Notes under the pieces: model-generated
What the model saw: the letters and a program-made list of their open reading frames with translations, nothing else
Database searches by the model: none
Told to the model about the DNA's origin: nothing
Part shown: in pieces, positions 26,107 through 34,778 of the stretch
How positions within the stretch are numbered: the stretch's first letter is position 1
Layout: the number at the start of each line of letters is the position of its first letter
Source: AC-38 sp033856025
Lineage (GTDB): Bacteria; Actinomycetota; Thermoleophilia; Solirubrobacterales; Solirubrobacteraceae
Length of the DNA stretch: 64,000 nucleotides
Direction: 5' to 3'
NCBI GenBank assembly: GCA_033856025.1
Contig: JAWVFQ010000001.1
Coordinates: 1 to 64,000 of the forward strand
Made by a program: the position numbers and the translations under genes

Positions 26107-26940
26107 ATGGCGCCGAGCCCCACGTATCTGGCCATGCGCGCCTACGAGCGGGCGCGGATGCTGCGGGCGCGGCTGGGGCGCGCGCCTGACTGGGCGGGGG
26201 TGCGGATCCTCGGCTACCACCGGATCGCCCGCGACGGTCACGACCTGTCCGTGCGCCCGGAGGCGTTTCGCTCTCAGATGGCGGCGCTGCGCGAGGCGGG
26301 GCTGGAGCCCCTGCGCCTGGACGCGGCGCTGGAGCTGCTGGACGGCGCCGCCGTCGCGCCGCCGGCCGGGCGGCGCGTGTGCGTTACGTTCGACGACGCC
26401 TACCGGGACAACCTGGAGGAGGCGGGCCCCGTCCTGCGCGAGCTCGAGGTGCCGGCGACGGTCTTCGTCCCCACCGCGATCGTCGACGGCGAGGCGTCCT
26501 ACACGTGGTACGACGACCCGCCGCCCGCCCTGACCTGGGACGAGATCGCGCGGTGGGCGTCCGAGGGACTGGTGGACTTCCAGTCGCACACGCGCACCCA
26601 CCCGCGCCTGCCCCACGTGGACGCCGCGCGCGCGCGAGAGGAGATATTCGAGTCCAAGCGCGACCTGGAGGCGCGGCTGGACAGGGAGGTCACGAGCTTC
26701 TGCTATCCGGCCGGGCTGTGGGGCGAGCGCGACGCGCGGCTCGTGCGCGAGGCCGGCTACCGCGCCGGGGTGACGACGGACCCGGGGGTGAATTCCGGGA
26801 ACGCGCCGATGGACCGCCTGCGCCGCACGCTGGTGTACTGGCGCGACGGGCCGTTCGAGTTCGGGGCCAAGCTGGCCGGCCACCTCGACCGGCCCCCGGC
26901 GCTGCGCCGCCTCCTCTACCGGCGGTTGGCGCGGGCGTGA
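26107..26940 (+). CDS. polysaccharide deacetylase (carbohydrate esterase 4)
   Basis: A 277-residue NodB-homology protein that should remove N-acetyl or O-acetyl groups from a polysaccharide. Visible motifs are ILGYHRIARDGHD, CVTFDDAYRDNLEEAG (motif 1, Asp-Asp), ATVFVPTAIVDG, SHTRTHPRLPHV (motif 2, metal histidines) and SFCYPAGLWGERDARLV (motif 3). There is no signal peptide, so it may act in the cytoplasm on lipid-linked intermediates. It is a close relative of the C-terminal half of the fusion protein at 22261-24294, including the N-terminal run of Arg/Ala. It overlaps the next glycosyltransferase by GTGA. Confidence 0.88.
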   Translation: MAPSPTYLAMRAYERARMLRARLGRAPDWAGVRILGYHRIARDGHDLSVRPEAFRSQMAALREAGLEPLRLDAALELLDGAAVAPPAGRRVCVTFDDAYRDNLEEAGPVLRELEVPATVFVPTAIVDGEASYTWYDDPPPALTWDEIARWASEGLVDFQSHTRTHPRLPHVDAARAREEIFESKRDLEARLDREVTSFCYPAGLWGERDARLVREAGYRAGVTTDPGVNSGNAPMDRLRRTLVYWRDGPFEFGAKLAGHLDRPPALRRLLYRRLARA

Positions 26941-28088
26941 GCGGCGGCGTGGTCATGGTGTGCGACGTGGACCTCGGGGTGCCCGACGCCACGCGCACGC
27001 ACACCGTCGAGGTGGCGCGCGGGTTCGCCGGCGAGGGCCTGGACGTCGACCTGGTGGCGCGCGGACCCGATCCCGGGCTTTCCGGCGTCCGCTACACGGA
27101 GGGCGCGGCGTCGGACGCGGGGCGCCGGGAGCGGCTGACCGGCGTCAACGGCGCCGCGATCTCGCGGCTGCGCGAGCGCCGGGGCGAGGCCACGCGCTGT
27201 TACGTGCGCCACGAGTGGGCCCAGCTGCCGGTGCTGACCGCGGCGCGGACGTTGGGCTACCGGGTGGTCACGCAGGTGGACGACGTGGCGTACGGGCGCG
27301 GGTACCGGGGCGAGATCTCGCCCGCCGCCGACTACCCCCGCCGGGGGGCCACCGTCGCGATGGGCCGGCTCGCGCACGGCGTCGTGGCCGTCACGGCCGA
27401 GATCAAGGGCCTGCTGGTCGACGACTTCCGGGTCCCGGCCGACAAGGTCGCGGTGCTGCCCAACGGGGTCGACGTGGAGCGCTTCCGCCCGCTCGACCGC
27501 GGCGAGGCGCAGGCGGTGGTCGGCCTGTCGGCCGACCACGACCACGCGGTGTTCACCGGCCGCTTCGCGGAGTGGGTGGACTTCGACACGATCCTCGAGG
27601 GGTTCGCGGCGGCGGCGCGGGATCGCCCCCGGGCCCGGCTCGTGCTGGTGGGGGATGGTGCCGAGCGTGACCTGGTGTCGGGCCTGGTCTCACGGCTGGG
27701 CGTCGAGGAGAGGGTCATACGGCCCGGATTCGTGGCCGATCCCGACCGGGTCGTCGCCTACGTCGGCGCCGCCGTCGTGGGCCTGTCGGCCAACCGGCCG
27801 TCGCTGCGCGCCCGCATCGGGGTGAGCCCGGTCAAGCTCGCCGAGTACCTGGCGGCGGGCCGCGCCGTCGTGGCCACCGACATCCCGGGCGTGCGCGAGA
27901 CCGTCGAGGCGTCGGGCGCGGGGATCGTCACGCCGGTCGACGTGGCTGCGTTCGGCGCCGCGCTGGGCGAGCTGCTCGACGACCCGGCCCGCGCCGACGC
28001 CCTCGGCGCCGCCGGCCGCCGCGCCGCCGTGGAGCGCCTCAGCTGGCCGAGCGTGGTCCGCCGCACGCTCCCGCTGTTCCGCGACTGA
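26937..28088 (+). CDS. GT4 family glycosyltransferase
   Basis: A 383-residue GT-B enzyme. The acceptor half (about 1-185) starts VVMVCDVDLGVPDATRTHTVEVARG. The donor half includes VAVLPNGVDVERFRPL, AVFTGRFAEWVDFDTILEGF, RLVLVGDGAERD and VSPVKLAEYLAAGRAVVATD, the glutamate-containing donor-binding segment of GT4 enzymes. Donor and acceptor sugars are unknown. The GTG at 26937 overlaps the deacetylase TGA, so the pair is translated together. A strong imperfect hairpin follows its stop. Confidence 0.88.
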   Translation: MSGGVVMVCDVDLGVPDATRTHTVEVARGFAGEGLDVDLVARGPDPGLSGVRYTEGAASDAGRRERLTGVNGAAISRLRERRGEATRCYVRHEWAQLPVLTAARTLGYRVVTQVDDVAYGRGYRGEISPAADYPRRGATVAMGRLAHGVVAVTAEIKGLLVDDFRVPADKVAVLPNGVDVERFRPLDRGEAQAVVGLSADHDHAVFTGRFAEWVDFDTILEGFAAAARDRPRARLVLVGDGAERDLVSGLVSRLGVEERVIRPGFVADPDRVVAYVGAAVVGLSANRPSLRARIGVSPVKLAEYLAAGRAVVATDIPGVRETVEASGAGIVTPVDVAAFGAALGELLDDPARADALGAAGRRAAVERLSWPSVVRRTLPLFRD

Positions 28089-28101
28089 GCCGGCGGCCGG
28101 C

Positions 28102-28139
28102 TGAAGCGTTCTGCCGGTCCTGGGCGGCAAGACGCTTCA
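28102..28139. terminator. bidirectional hairpin between convergent genes
   Basis: TGAAGCGT (28102-28109) pairs perfectly with ACGCTTCA (28132-28139), and an inner TGCCG/CGGCA adds five pairs across one mismatch and one wobble. There is no U-tract. Its place between two convergent stop codons suggests a terminator working in both directions. Confidence 0.55.
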
Positions 28140-28157
28140 CCCACGCGCCGGTGGCCC

Positions 28158-29309
28158 TCAGTCCCGGCCGGCGATCGCGACGATCCGGGCGAGGAGGGGG
28201 CCGGGGTCGGAGGTGCGGAAGAAGGGGTGCGTGGTGCCGCGGCGGGGGGCGGCTATGCGCGCGGCCGCGCCGAGGCGGCCGTGGCGCAGGCGGTCGAGGA
28301 CGTTGCGCAGGTCGGCGTCCTCCCAGCGGTAGCGCACGCCGGGGCGGGCGATGACGGGGCCGGCGGCGGGCGGCGGCGGGTCTGCGCCGGCGACGTGGTC
28401 GGCCCATATGGCGGCGAGGGGCGCTCCAGCGGCGCTCGCCAGGGCCATCGAGCCGTACGGCCGCGGGTTGAAGTCGATGGCGGCGAAGCCGAGGCCGTCC
28501 CCCGACCCGACGGCCTCGAGCTCGAAGATCCCCTCCCAGCCCAGCTCGCCGACCAGCGCCGCCACGGACTCGCGCACCGCGTCGTCGACGGAGATCGTCT
28601 CGCTGAACGCCACGCTGCCCGCCGCGGGCGGCCACGTGCGCACGTAGCGCGAGGCGACGAAGGCGAGCAGCCGCCCCCCGCCGAGGACCCCGGCGAAGGA
28701 GTGGACCGGCCCCGGTCCCGCGCGCTGGATCAGGCACGGGGTGCCGTAGCGCGGGAGCATCTCGGCCAGCTCCGCCGCGTCCGCCGCCGGCCGGGCCGGC
28801 GGGGACTGCACCACCCGCGCTCCCCCGTGCACCACGGGGTGGCGCGCCTTGAGCAGCACGGGCCAGCCGAACGCCCGCGCGCAGTCCGTCGCCTCGCGCA
28901 CGTCCGCGCACGCGCGCGTGGGTGGTGTGTCCAGCCCCGCGGCGCGGGCGGCGTCGACCAGGGCCAGGCGGTCGAGGCTGCGCGCCACGGCGTCCGGCGC
29001 CGGAAGGCCCGTCGGCGCCAGCGGCTCCAGCCGCTCCCGGGCCGCGGCCACCGCGCACAGGGCCGGGTCGGTCGCGGCGAGCAGGGCGCCGTGGGGCCGG
29101 GCCTCGAGCTCCGCGGCCAGGCCGCCGACGAACGCCTCCGCGTCCTCGCGCGGGTCGGGCAGCACCAGCCGCCGGGACACCGAGCGCGACCAGTGGGCAG
29201 CCGCGCGCCGCGTCTCGCCGACCGCGGTGACCTCGTGGCCGGCCGCGTGCAGGCAGCGGCAGGCGGCGACCACCGAGCGCTCCTCGGCGTTGGTGACGAG
29301 CACGCGCAC
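28158..29309 (-). CDS. ATP-grasp domain protein
   Basis: The 383-residue product has a pre-ATP-grasp region (VLVTNAEERSVVAACRCLHAAGHEV) and an ATP-grasp core. Segments include PVLLKARHPVVHGGARVV (ATP lysine loop), PCLIQRAGPGPVHSFAGVL, and a metal-binding end with GIFELEAVGSGDGLGFAAIDFNPR-type spacing where the glutamate and asparagine are kept. It is distantly parallel to the gene at 1749-2906. Such enzymes in glycan loci may attach amino acids to sugars, but no substrate is deduced here. The GTG at 29309 has TAGACT nine bases upstream (29319-29324). Confidence 0.78.
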   Translation of the reverse strand: MRVLVTNAEERSVVAACRCLHAAGHEVTAVGETRRAAAHWSRSVSRRLVLPDPREDAEAFVGGLAAELEARPHGALLAATDPALCAVAAARERLEPLAPTGLPAPDAVARSLDRLALVDAARAAGLDTPPTRACADVREATDCARAFGWPVLLKARHPVVHGGARVVQSPPARPAADAAELAEMLPRYGTPCLIQRAGPGPVHSFAGVLGGGRLLAFVASRYVRTWPPAAGSVAFSETISVDDAVRESVAALVGELGWEGIFELEAVGSGDGLGFAAIDFNPRPYGSMALASAAGAPLAAIWADHVAGADPPPPAAGPVIARPGVRYRWEDADLRNVLDRLRHGRLGAAARIAAPRRGTTHPFFRTSDPGPLLARIVAIAGRD

Positions 29310-29318
29310 GGCGCCGCG

Positions 29319-29324
29319 AGTCTA
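29319..29324 (-). promoter_or_regulatory. -10-like TAGACT for the ATP-grasp gene
   Basis: TAGACT on the minus strand lies nine bases before the GTG at 29309. The divergent flippase GTG at 29351 is 27 bases away on the other strand. Confidence 0.4.
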
Positions 29325-29350
29325 GGGGAGGCAAATGCGATAGTCACGCC

Positions 29351-30679
29351 GTGCTCGCGCGCTCGGTCAGCCTGAACGTCGCCGGCCGGGTGGCGAGCCT
29401 CGGCCTGGGCTTCGTGGCCTCGATCCTCCTGGCCCGCCTGCTCGGCCCGACCGACCGCGGGCTGCTGGGGATCATGCTCTCGGCCGGCACGCTGGCCCTC
29501 GCGGTGGTGGGCGTCGGCATCCCGCTGGCCGTCACCTACTACGCCAGCCGCAAGGACTCCAGCCCCGGCGCGCTGCTCGGCAACAGCCTGCTGTGGACCG
29601 GGCTGATCGCGGTCGTCCTCGTGCCGCCCGTCTGGTTCCTGCACGACCCCGTCGCCGACGTGCTGGGCCGCGGGCGCGGCGGAGCGACGTGGGCCCTGGC
29701 CGCCGCGCTGGTGCCCATCACCTTCCTGGACTGGACGACCCACAACCAGCTCGTGGGGATGCTGCGCTTCGGGCGCTACAACGCGCTCGTCGCGCTGTCC
29801 AAGGTCGGCTACCTGCTCGGGGTGGCGTTCTTCCTGGCGGTCTTGGACCTCGGGGTCACGGCGGGCCTGATCGCGACGGGCCTGAGCTCGGCGCTCATGA
29901 TCGGCGGCTCGGTCGGCCCGAGCCTGGCCAAGGAGCGCCCGCGGGTGGACCTGGCCGTAATGCGGCGGCTCATGCGCTACGGGGTCCGCGTGCAGGTGGG
30001 ATCGCTGACGCAGATCGCCAACACGCGCCTGGACGTGGTCGTCCTGCAGTTCTTCCGCCCGCTGTCGGACGTGGGCTACTACGTCGTGGCGCAGTCCATG
30101 GCCGAGCTGGTGACGACGCTGGGCCTGGCGTTCCAGACCAGCGTGCTGCCGCTGGTCTCGCACTACGAGGGCGACGACCGCCAGCGCGAGACCTCGGTGG
30201 CGTCCGTGCGCCACCACGGGATCCTGGCGGGGGTGGCCGTGCTGTTCAACGCGGTGTTCGGGACCCTGGTGATCCTGCTGGCCTTCGGGAACGCGTTCCA
30301 TCCCGCGGTGCTCCCGATGCTGATCCTGCTGCCCGGCGTGTGGTTCCTGGGGATGGGCGCGGTGATCCAGGGCGACCTCGGCGGCCGCGGGCGGCCCGGT
30401 CTCTCCTCGGCGCTGGCCGGGGTGGCGGCGCTGGCCACGGTGGGGCTCGACCTCCTGTTGATCCCGCCGCTCGGCGTGCCGGGCGCGGCGATCGCGTCGG
30501 TCATCGCCTACGCCATCTACGGCGGCGCGTCGCTGGTGGCGCTGAGCCGCGTGAGCGGGATTCCGGTGGCCGAGATGATCGTCCCCCGGCGCTCGGACTT
30601 CGCCGCCTACGCGCGGATCCTGCGCTCGCTCCCCGCGCGCCTGCGCGCCGCCCGGTCCGGGGGAGCGCCCGATGCTTGA
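29351..30679 (+). CDS. oligosaccharide flippase (Wzx/MOP superfamily)
   Basis: A 442-residue protein with about 12-14 hydrophobic segments and the N-terminal NVAGRVASLGLGFVASILLARLLGPTDRG pattern (read in parts) that marks polysaccharide flippases of the MATE/MOP superfamily. It would move undecaprenyl-linked repeat units across the membrane for Wzy-type polymerisation. Later features typical of the family are TRLDVVVLQFFRPLSDVGYY and LPMLILLPGVWFLGMGAVIQG. The start is GTG at 29351. It overlaps the next gene by 8 bases and is probably co-transcribed with it. Confidence 0.88.
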   Translation: MLARSVSLNVAGRVASLGLGFVASILLARLLGPTDRGLLGIMLSAGTLALAVVGVGIPLAVTYYASRKDSSPGALLGNSLLWTGLIAVVLVPPVWFLHDPVADVLGRGRGGATWALAAALVPITFLDWTTHNQLVGMLRFGRYNALVALSKVGYLLGVAFFLAVLDLGVTAGLIATGLSSALMIGGSVGPSLAKERPRVDLAVMRRLMRYGVRVQVGSLTQIANTRLDVVVLQFFRPLSDVGYYVVAQSMAELVTTLGLAFQTSVLPLVSHYEGDDRQRETSVASVRHHGILAGVAVLFNAVFGTLVILLAFGNAFHPAVLPMLILLPGVWFLGMGAVIQGDLGGRGRPGLSSALAGVAALATVGLDLLLIPPLGVPGAAIASVIAYAIYGGASLVALSRVSGIPVAEMIVPRRSDFAAYARILRSLPARLRAARSGGAPDA

Positions 30680-31889
30680 CGTCCGCCACCCGCCGACCCA
30701 CGCGCCCGAGCGCGCGTACGCCCTGGACATGGTGCTCGGGCACTGGCTGGGACTGGAGTTCTCGGCGCGCGCCGAGGAGCGCGCGGACACCGCGATATCG
30801 CTGGGCGACGACGAGCCGCTGGTGCTTCCCGACGGCCTGCTCGCCACGCCCGAGGACCGCTGGCTCACGCCGGAGTCGGTCCCGGCGGCGTTCGACCTCG
30901 ACGACGCGCCGGGGACGGCGCTGCTGCTGCTCACGCGCTACGAGGAGGTGGCGCGACCCGAGCGCGACGCGCACGAGCGCTTCCCCTCCGGCGCGACGCT
31001 GGCCGCCCGCCTCGGCGTGCTCCAGCGCCCGCTGGTGGACGAGGCCGTGCAGGCGCTGTGGGAGCGCCTGCACGCGCGCTGGCCGCGGCTGGAGCGCCGC
31101 GCCCCCGACGCACCGCGCCTCATGCCCAGCCACGACGTGGACTGGCCCCGCCCCGAGGCCGGGGCGCTGGGCTCGCGCCTGCGCGCGGCCGCCGGCGACG
31201 CGCTGCGCCGCCGCGACCCGAGCCTGGCCTGGCGGCGCGTGCGCGGGGACAACGTCAACGACACGTTCGACTTCCTCATGGACGCCAGCGAGCGCCGCGG
31301 CCTGCGCAGCGCCTTCTACTTCATGGCCGGGCGCACCAACCCGGAGTGGGACGGCGACTACTCGCTCGACGACCCCTGGATCGCCGCCCTGCTGCGCCGC
31401 GTCGACGAGCGCGGCCACGAGATCGGGCTGCACCCGTCCTACGAGACGTTCCGCGACCCGGCGGCCCTGCGCGCCGAGCACGAGCGCCTGCTGGCCGCCT
31501 GCGAGGCCGCGGGCGTGGCCCAGCGGCCGTGTGGCGGGCGCCAGCACTTCCTGCGCTGGGAGAACCCCACGACCTGGCGCGCCTGGGCCGAGGTCGGCCT
31601 GGAGTACGACGCGTCGCTGGGCTTCTCCGACGTCGTGGGCTTTCGCTGCGGGACGGCCCGGGAGTTCCCCGTCTTCGACCTGCGCGCGCGCCGGCGCCTC
31701 GACCTGAGCGAGCGCCCGCTGGTCGTGATGGAGCAGGCGCTCCCCGACCCGGCCGCCGTGGTGCCGCTGGCCGCCGCGTGCCGGCGGGCGGGCGCGCCCC
31801 TCAGCCTGCTCTGGCACAACTCCAAGCTGACCACCCGGGCGGAGCGGGTCGCCTACGAGGCGACGCTGGACGCGGCGCTGGACGCCTAG
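30672..31889 (+). CDS. polysaccharide-deacetylase-like protein
   Basis: The 405-residue protein has an N-terminal region (about 1-145) of unknown fold, then a distant NodB-like domain. MPSHDVDWPRPEAG provides the Asp-x-Asp motif 1, FYFMAGRTNPEWDGDY a mid-strand, HEIGLHPSYETFRDP the motif 2 histidine region, and CGGRQHFLRWENPTTW with EYDASLGFSDVVGFRCG the C-terminal part. This is the arrangement of the DUF7033-type polysaccharide deacetylase-like proteins common in O-antigen clusters. Enzyme activity is not proven. It shares CTAG at its end with the convergent ligase gene. Confidence 0.78.
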   Translation: MLDVRHPPTHAPERAYALDMVLGHWLGLEFSARAEERADTAISLGDDEPLVLPDGLLATPEDRWLTPESVPAAFDLDDAPGTALLLLTRYEEVARPERDAHERFPSGATLAARLGVLQRPLVDEAVQALWERLHARWPRLERRAPDAPRLMPSHDVDWPRPEAGALGSRLRAAAGDALRRRDPSLAWRRVRGDNVNDTFDFLMDASERRGLRSAFYFMAGRTNPEWDGDYSLDDPWIAALLRRVDERGHEIGLHPSYETFRDPAALRAEHERLLAACEAAGVAQRPCGGRQHFLRWENPTTWRAWAEVGLEYDASLGFSDVVGFRCGTAREFPVFDLRARRRLDLSERPLVVMEQALPDPAAVVPLAAACRRAGAPLSLLWHNSKLTTRAERVAYEATLDAALDA

Positions 31890-33253
31890 CCGCCGCGGGC
31901 GCGGCCCGTGGGGCGCGCGCGCCGTCCCGCGCCCCGGTCCCCCAGCAGCCGCGCCGACAGCCCGGCCGCCACCCCGCTCCACAGCCAGACCTCCTTGTTG
32001 TTCGGCAGGGCGGAGGAGAACAGGGCGTTGACCACGGCCATCGCGAACAGGGCGGCGATGATCGCGGCGACCAGCCGGTCCTCGTCCCGCGTGGCGCGCC
32101 AGGCGCGCGTTATGCGCGCGCCGGTCCACGCCACGATCCCGACGACGGCGAGGACCCCGAAGATCCCCAGCTCCGCCGCGGACTCCAGGAGGAGGTTGTG
32201 CGGGTAGAGCTCGTCGCCGCGCAGGTCGGCGAACCCGCCGGTCCCCAGCCCGAGGAACGGGTGGTCGACGAAGGCCTGCCACGCCGCCGCCCAGAGCTGG
32301 CTGCGCCCGTTGGTCGAGAGGTTGCTCCCGCTCGACACCACGACCTCCAACGAGCGGCTCAGCGTCGACGTGGGGACGGTCTGGACCACCGCGATCACCG
32401 CGATCAGCGCCGCGCCCGCCACCAGCAGCAGGCGCCGGCGGGCGCGCTCGTTGGTCGCCGTCAGCGCGAGCAGGATCAGCAGGCCGAACGTCAGCCCGAC
32501 CACCGGCCCGCGCGAGCCGGAGGCGACCACGGCGATGGCCAGCGCGGGGATGGCGGCCAGGGCCCACAGTCGCGTGGTGGCCGAGCGGCGCGAGAGCATG
32601 AGGTAGATGGCGATGAGCAGCCCCTCGGCGGCGCCGCGGCCGAGGCCGATCGGGTCGTCCTCCGGCGAGATCGCGTAGCGCCCGGGCAGGACCTCCTGCG
32701 CCCCCCCGGTCCCGAAGCGCACGACGAGCACCACCGCGCCCAGGGTGCTCACCGCCAGGACGATGAGCAGCAGCAGGTCGAGGTCGGGGCGCCGCCACCC
32801 GATGAACGCCCCGCCGGCCACGAAGACCAGGTTGCCCACCACGAACAGGACCAGCTTGGTGCTGCCGTAGGCCGACAGGCTCGCGGAGGGCAGCCGGGCC
32901 AGCATGAGGCCGGCCAGGAACGCGGTGAGCAGCACTGGCGCGGCCAGGGCCACCCGCGGGGGCGGCACGTCGCGCCCGCGCATGATCACGAACGCCATGC
33001 CCAGCGCGGTCCAGCCCGCGATCACCGACGAGACGCCGCCGGCGGGCAGCGGATTGGGCCCGAGCAGCGCGAACGCGACCGTGGGCAGGCCCGAGACGGC
33101 CAGCGGGATCGCCGGCGTGTACCAGACGCACAGCACCGCCAGGACGGCGCCGCCCAGCGCCAGCCCGGCCGTCGGGCGCTGGATGAAGGGGAACAGCAGC
33201 AGCGGCGCGAGCGCCGCCGCGCCGAGCCACAGCCGGGACTGTCGGGAGGTCAG
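31886..33253 (-). CDS. O-antigen ligase/polymerase-type membrane protein (Wzy/WaaL family)
   Basis: A membrane protein of about 455 residues with about 12 hydrophobic segments. A periplasmic-type loop before the last helices contains FVDHPFLGLGTGGFADLRGD and LYPHNLLLESAAELGIFG, the Wzy_C/O-antigen ligase signature including the H-N pair. It would polymerise or ligate lipid-linked repeats. The first ATG/GTG/TTG is GTG at 33136, but the frame upstream encodes another membrane helix (LWLGAAALAPLLLFPF). A CTG at 33253 overlaps the upstream TGA as CTGA, so I place the start there; this is inference. The C-terminal tail is Arg/Gly-rich. Confidence 0.85.
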   Translation of the reverse strand: MTSRQSRLWLGAAALAPLLLFPFIQRPTAGLALGGAVLAVLCVWYTPAIPLAVSGLPTVAFALLGPNPLPAGGVSSVIAGWTALGMAFVIMRGRDVPPPRVALAAPVLLTAFLAGLMLARLPSASLSAYGSTKLVLFVVGNLVFVAGGAFIGWRRPDLDLLLLIVLAVSTLGAVVLVVRFGTGGAQEVLPGRYAISPEDDPIGLGRGAAEGLLIAIYLMLSRRSATTRLWALAAIPALAIAVVASGSRGPVVGLTFGLLILLALTATNERARRRLLLVAGAALIAVIAVVQTVPTSTLSRSLEVVVSSGSNLSTNGRSQLWAAAWQAFVDHPFLGLGTGGFADLRGDELYPHNLLLESAAELGIFGVLAVVGIVAWTGARITRAWRATRDEDRLVAAIIAALFAMAVVNALFSSALPNNKEVWLWSGVAAGLSARLLGDRGAGRRARPTGRARGG

Positions 33254-34761
33254 CGTGGGACGGCGGGGTCGTTGTCCAGCGCCGGCCGCTGGGCCATCGC
33301 CGGGTAGTACGTCCGGTCGATCTGGCGCGGCTCGTAGACGACCAGGCCGATGACCGGGGTGTCGGTCTGCTCCAGGCTCAGCGCCGCGCTGCGCAGCTGC
33401 TCGGGCTTGGTCACGCCGGTGCGCGCCACCAGCACGACGCCGTCGGACAGCGAGGCCAGGATCAGCGCGTCGGCCAGGTGCTCGATCGGAGGCGAATCGA
33501 TGACGATCATGTCGAAGCGCGAGCGCAGGTGGGCGACCAGGTTGCGCATGTCCTCGCTGTAGAGCAGGCTCGGCGGGTTGGAGGCCGGCGTGCGCGCGGG
33601 GAGCAGCGACAGACCGGGCGCCAGCGAGACGAGCGCCTCGTCGGGCGACGCCTCACCGCTCACCACGCCGTTGAGGCCCGGCCCGTCCGTGTGGCCGAGC
33701 CGGTTGGACAGCGCGCCGACGCGCAGGTCGCCGTCGACGATCAGCACGTTGGCGCCGCCGCGCACGGCCGCGTAGGCGAAGCCCTCGACCGCCGAGGTCT
33801 TGCCCACGGCCGGGTTGTAGCTGGCGAACGTGATGACCTTCAGGCCGTCGTCGCGCGCGCGGAACACCAGGTTGGCGCGCAGCACCTCGTAGGCCTCGCT
33901 GAGCACCGGGTCGCCCGGCATCGGCTTGCGCTTGAGCGGGATCGACGCGAACACCGGGACCTGGAGCATCTCCCCGGCGTCCTCGGAGGAGTGCAGCGCC
34001 GGGCTCAGGCGCTCGCGCAGCCACACCAGGCCGACGCCGACCAGCAGGCCGAGCAGCGCGCCGGCGATGGCGTTGAGCAGCGGGCGCGGGCGGACGGGGG
34101 AGGACGACGCCGACGGCCGCGCGGTCAGCGTGGCGCTGGCGCCCCGCGCCACGCCGTTGGCGATGAGCGTCGCGCTCTGGCGGGTCAGCGCGTTGCGCGC
34201 CGCCTTGAGCGACTGGATCTGCTCCTGCACCGCGGGCGTGTTGGCGTCCGGCCCCGAGGAGAGCTGGTCGATGCGGTTGGCGTAGTCAGCGATGATCCGC
34301 TGGATCTCGGCCTGCTGCGCGGTGCTCTCCTGGAGCGCGTCGCGCTGGAGGGTGGTGAGGAAGGCCTGGGAGACCTGGGTGGCCAGCCGCTCGGCCTCGG
34401 CGGGCGTCTTGCCCTCGGCCTTGAGCTCGACCAGGCCCGTGTCCTGGATCGTCTGCGCGTTGAGCCGGCTCTCAAGGTCGGCGGCGGTCAGGCGACCGCG
34501 CAGGACGCGCGGGCGGATGCGCTGGAGGAACGAGCGCGAGGTGAGGACGGTGGCGTAGTTCTTGGCCAGCCCCTGGTTGTCCTGGGCCGACACGTTGCCC
34601 TGCTGGGCCGAGGGGGCGCTGACCTGGAAGATCGCCGTCGCCTCGTAGACCTTGTCGGCCAGCTTCGTGGCGAGCACGGACAGCCCGATCCCGACGACGA
34701 GCGCGACGAGGATGATCCACTTGCCGCGCCACAGGATGGTGCCGATTCTCTGATCGTCCAA
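33250..34761 (-). CDS. Wzz/BY-kinase polysaccharide co-polymerase
   Basis: The 503-residue protein is of the CpsC-CpsD/Wzc type, which controls chain length. Membrane helices at about 16-33 and 231-248 flank an extracytoplasmic Wzz domain with coiled coil. The cytoplasmic kinase has NPAVGKTS (316-323, an altered Walker A), VLIVDGDLR (339-347, Walker A') and MIVIDSPP (418-425, Walker B). The C-terminal tail has only one adjacent tyrosine pair (TYYPAM), fewer than in E. coli Wzc. The start is TTG at 34761: GGGAGAGGG sits just upstream, and translation from there begins DDQRIGTILWRGKW, right before the first helix. It lies 17 bases after the GT gene in a riboswitch-led operon. Confidence 0.88.
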   Translation of the reverse strand: MDDQRIGTILWRGKWIILVALVVGIGLSVLATKLADKVYEATAIFQVSAPSAQQGNVSAQDNQGLAKNYATVLTSRSFLQRIRPRVLRGRLTAADLESRLNAQTIQDTGLVELKAEGKTPAEAERLATQVSQAFLTTLQRDALQESTAQQAEIQRIIADYANRIDQLSSGPDANTPAVQEQIQSLKAARNALTRQSATLIANGVARGASATLTARPSASSSPVRPRPLLNAIAGALLGLLVGVGLVWLRERLSPALHSSEDAGEMLQVPVFASIPLKRKPMPGDPVLSEAYEVLRANLVFRARDDGLKVITFASYNPAVGKTSAVEGFAYAAVRGGANVLIVDGDLRVGALSNRLGHTDGPGLNGVVSGEASPDEALVSLAPGLSLLPARTPASNPPSLLYSEDMRNLVAHLRSRFDMIVIDSPPIEHLADALILASLSDGVVLVARTGVTKPEQLRSAALSLEQTDTPVIGLVVYEPRQIDRTYYPAMAQRPALDNDPAVPR

Positions 34762-34778
34762 AGTCCCTCTCCCTCGGA

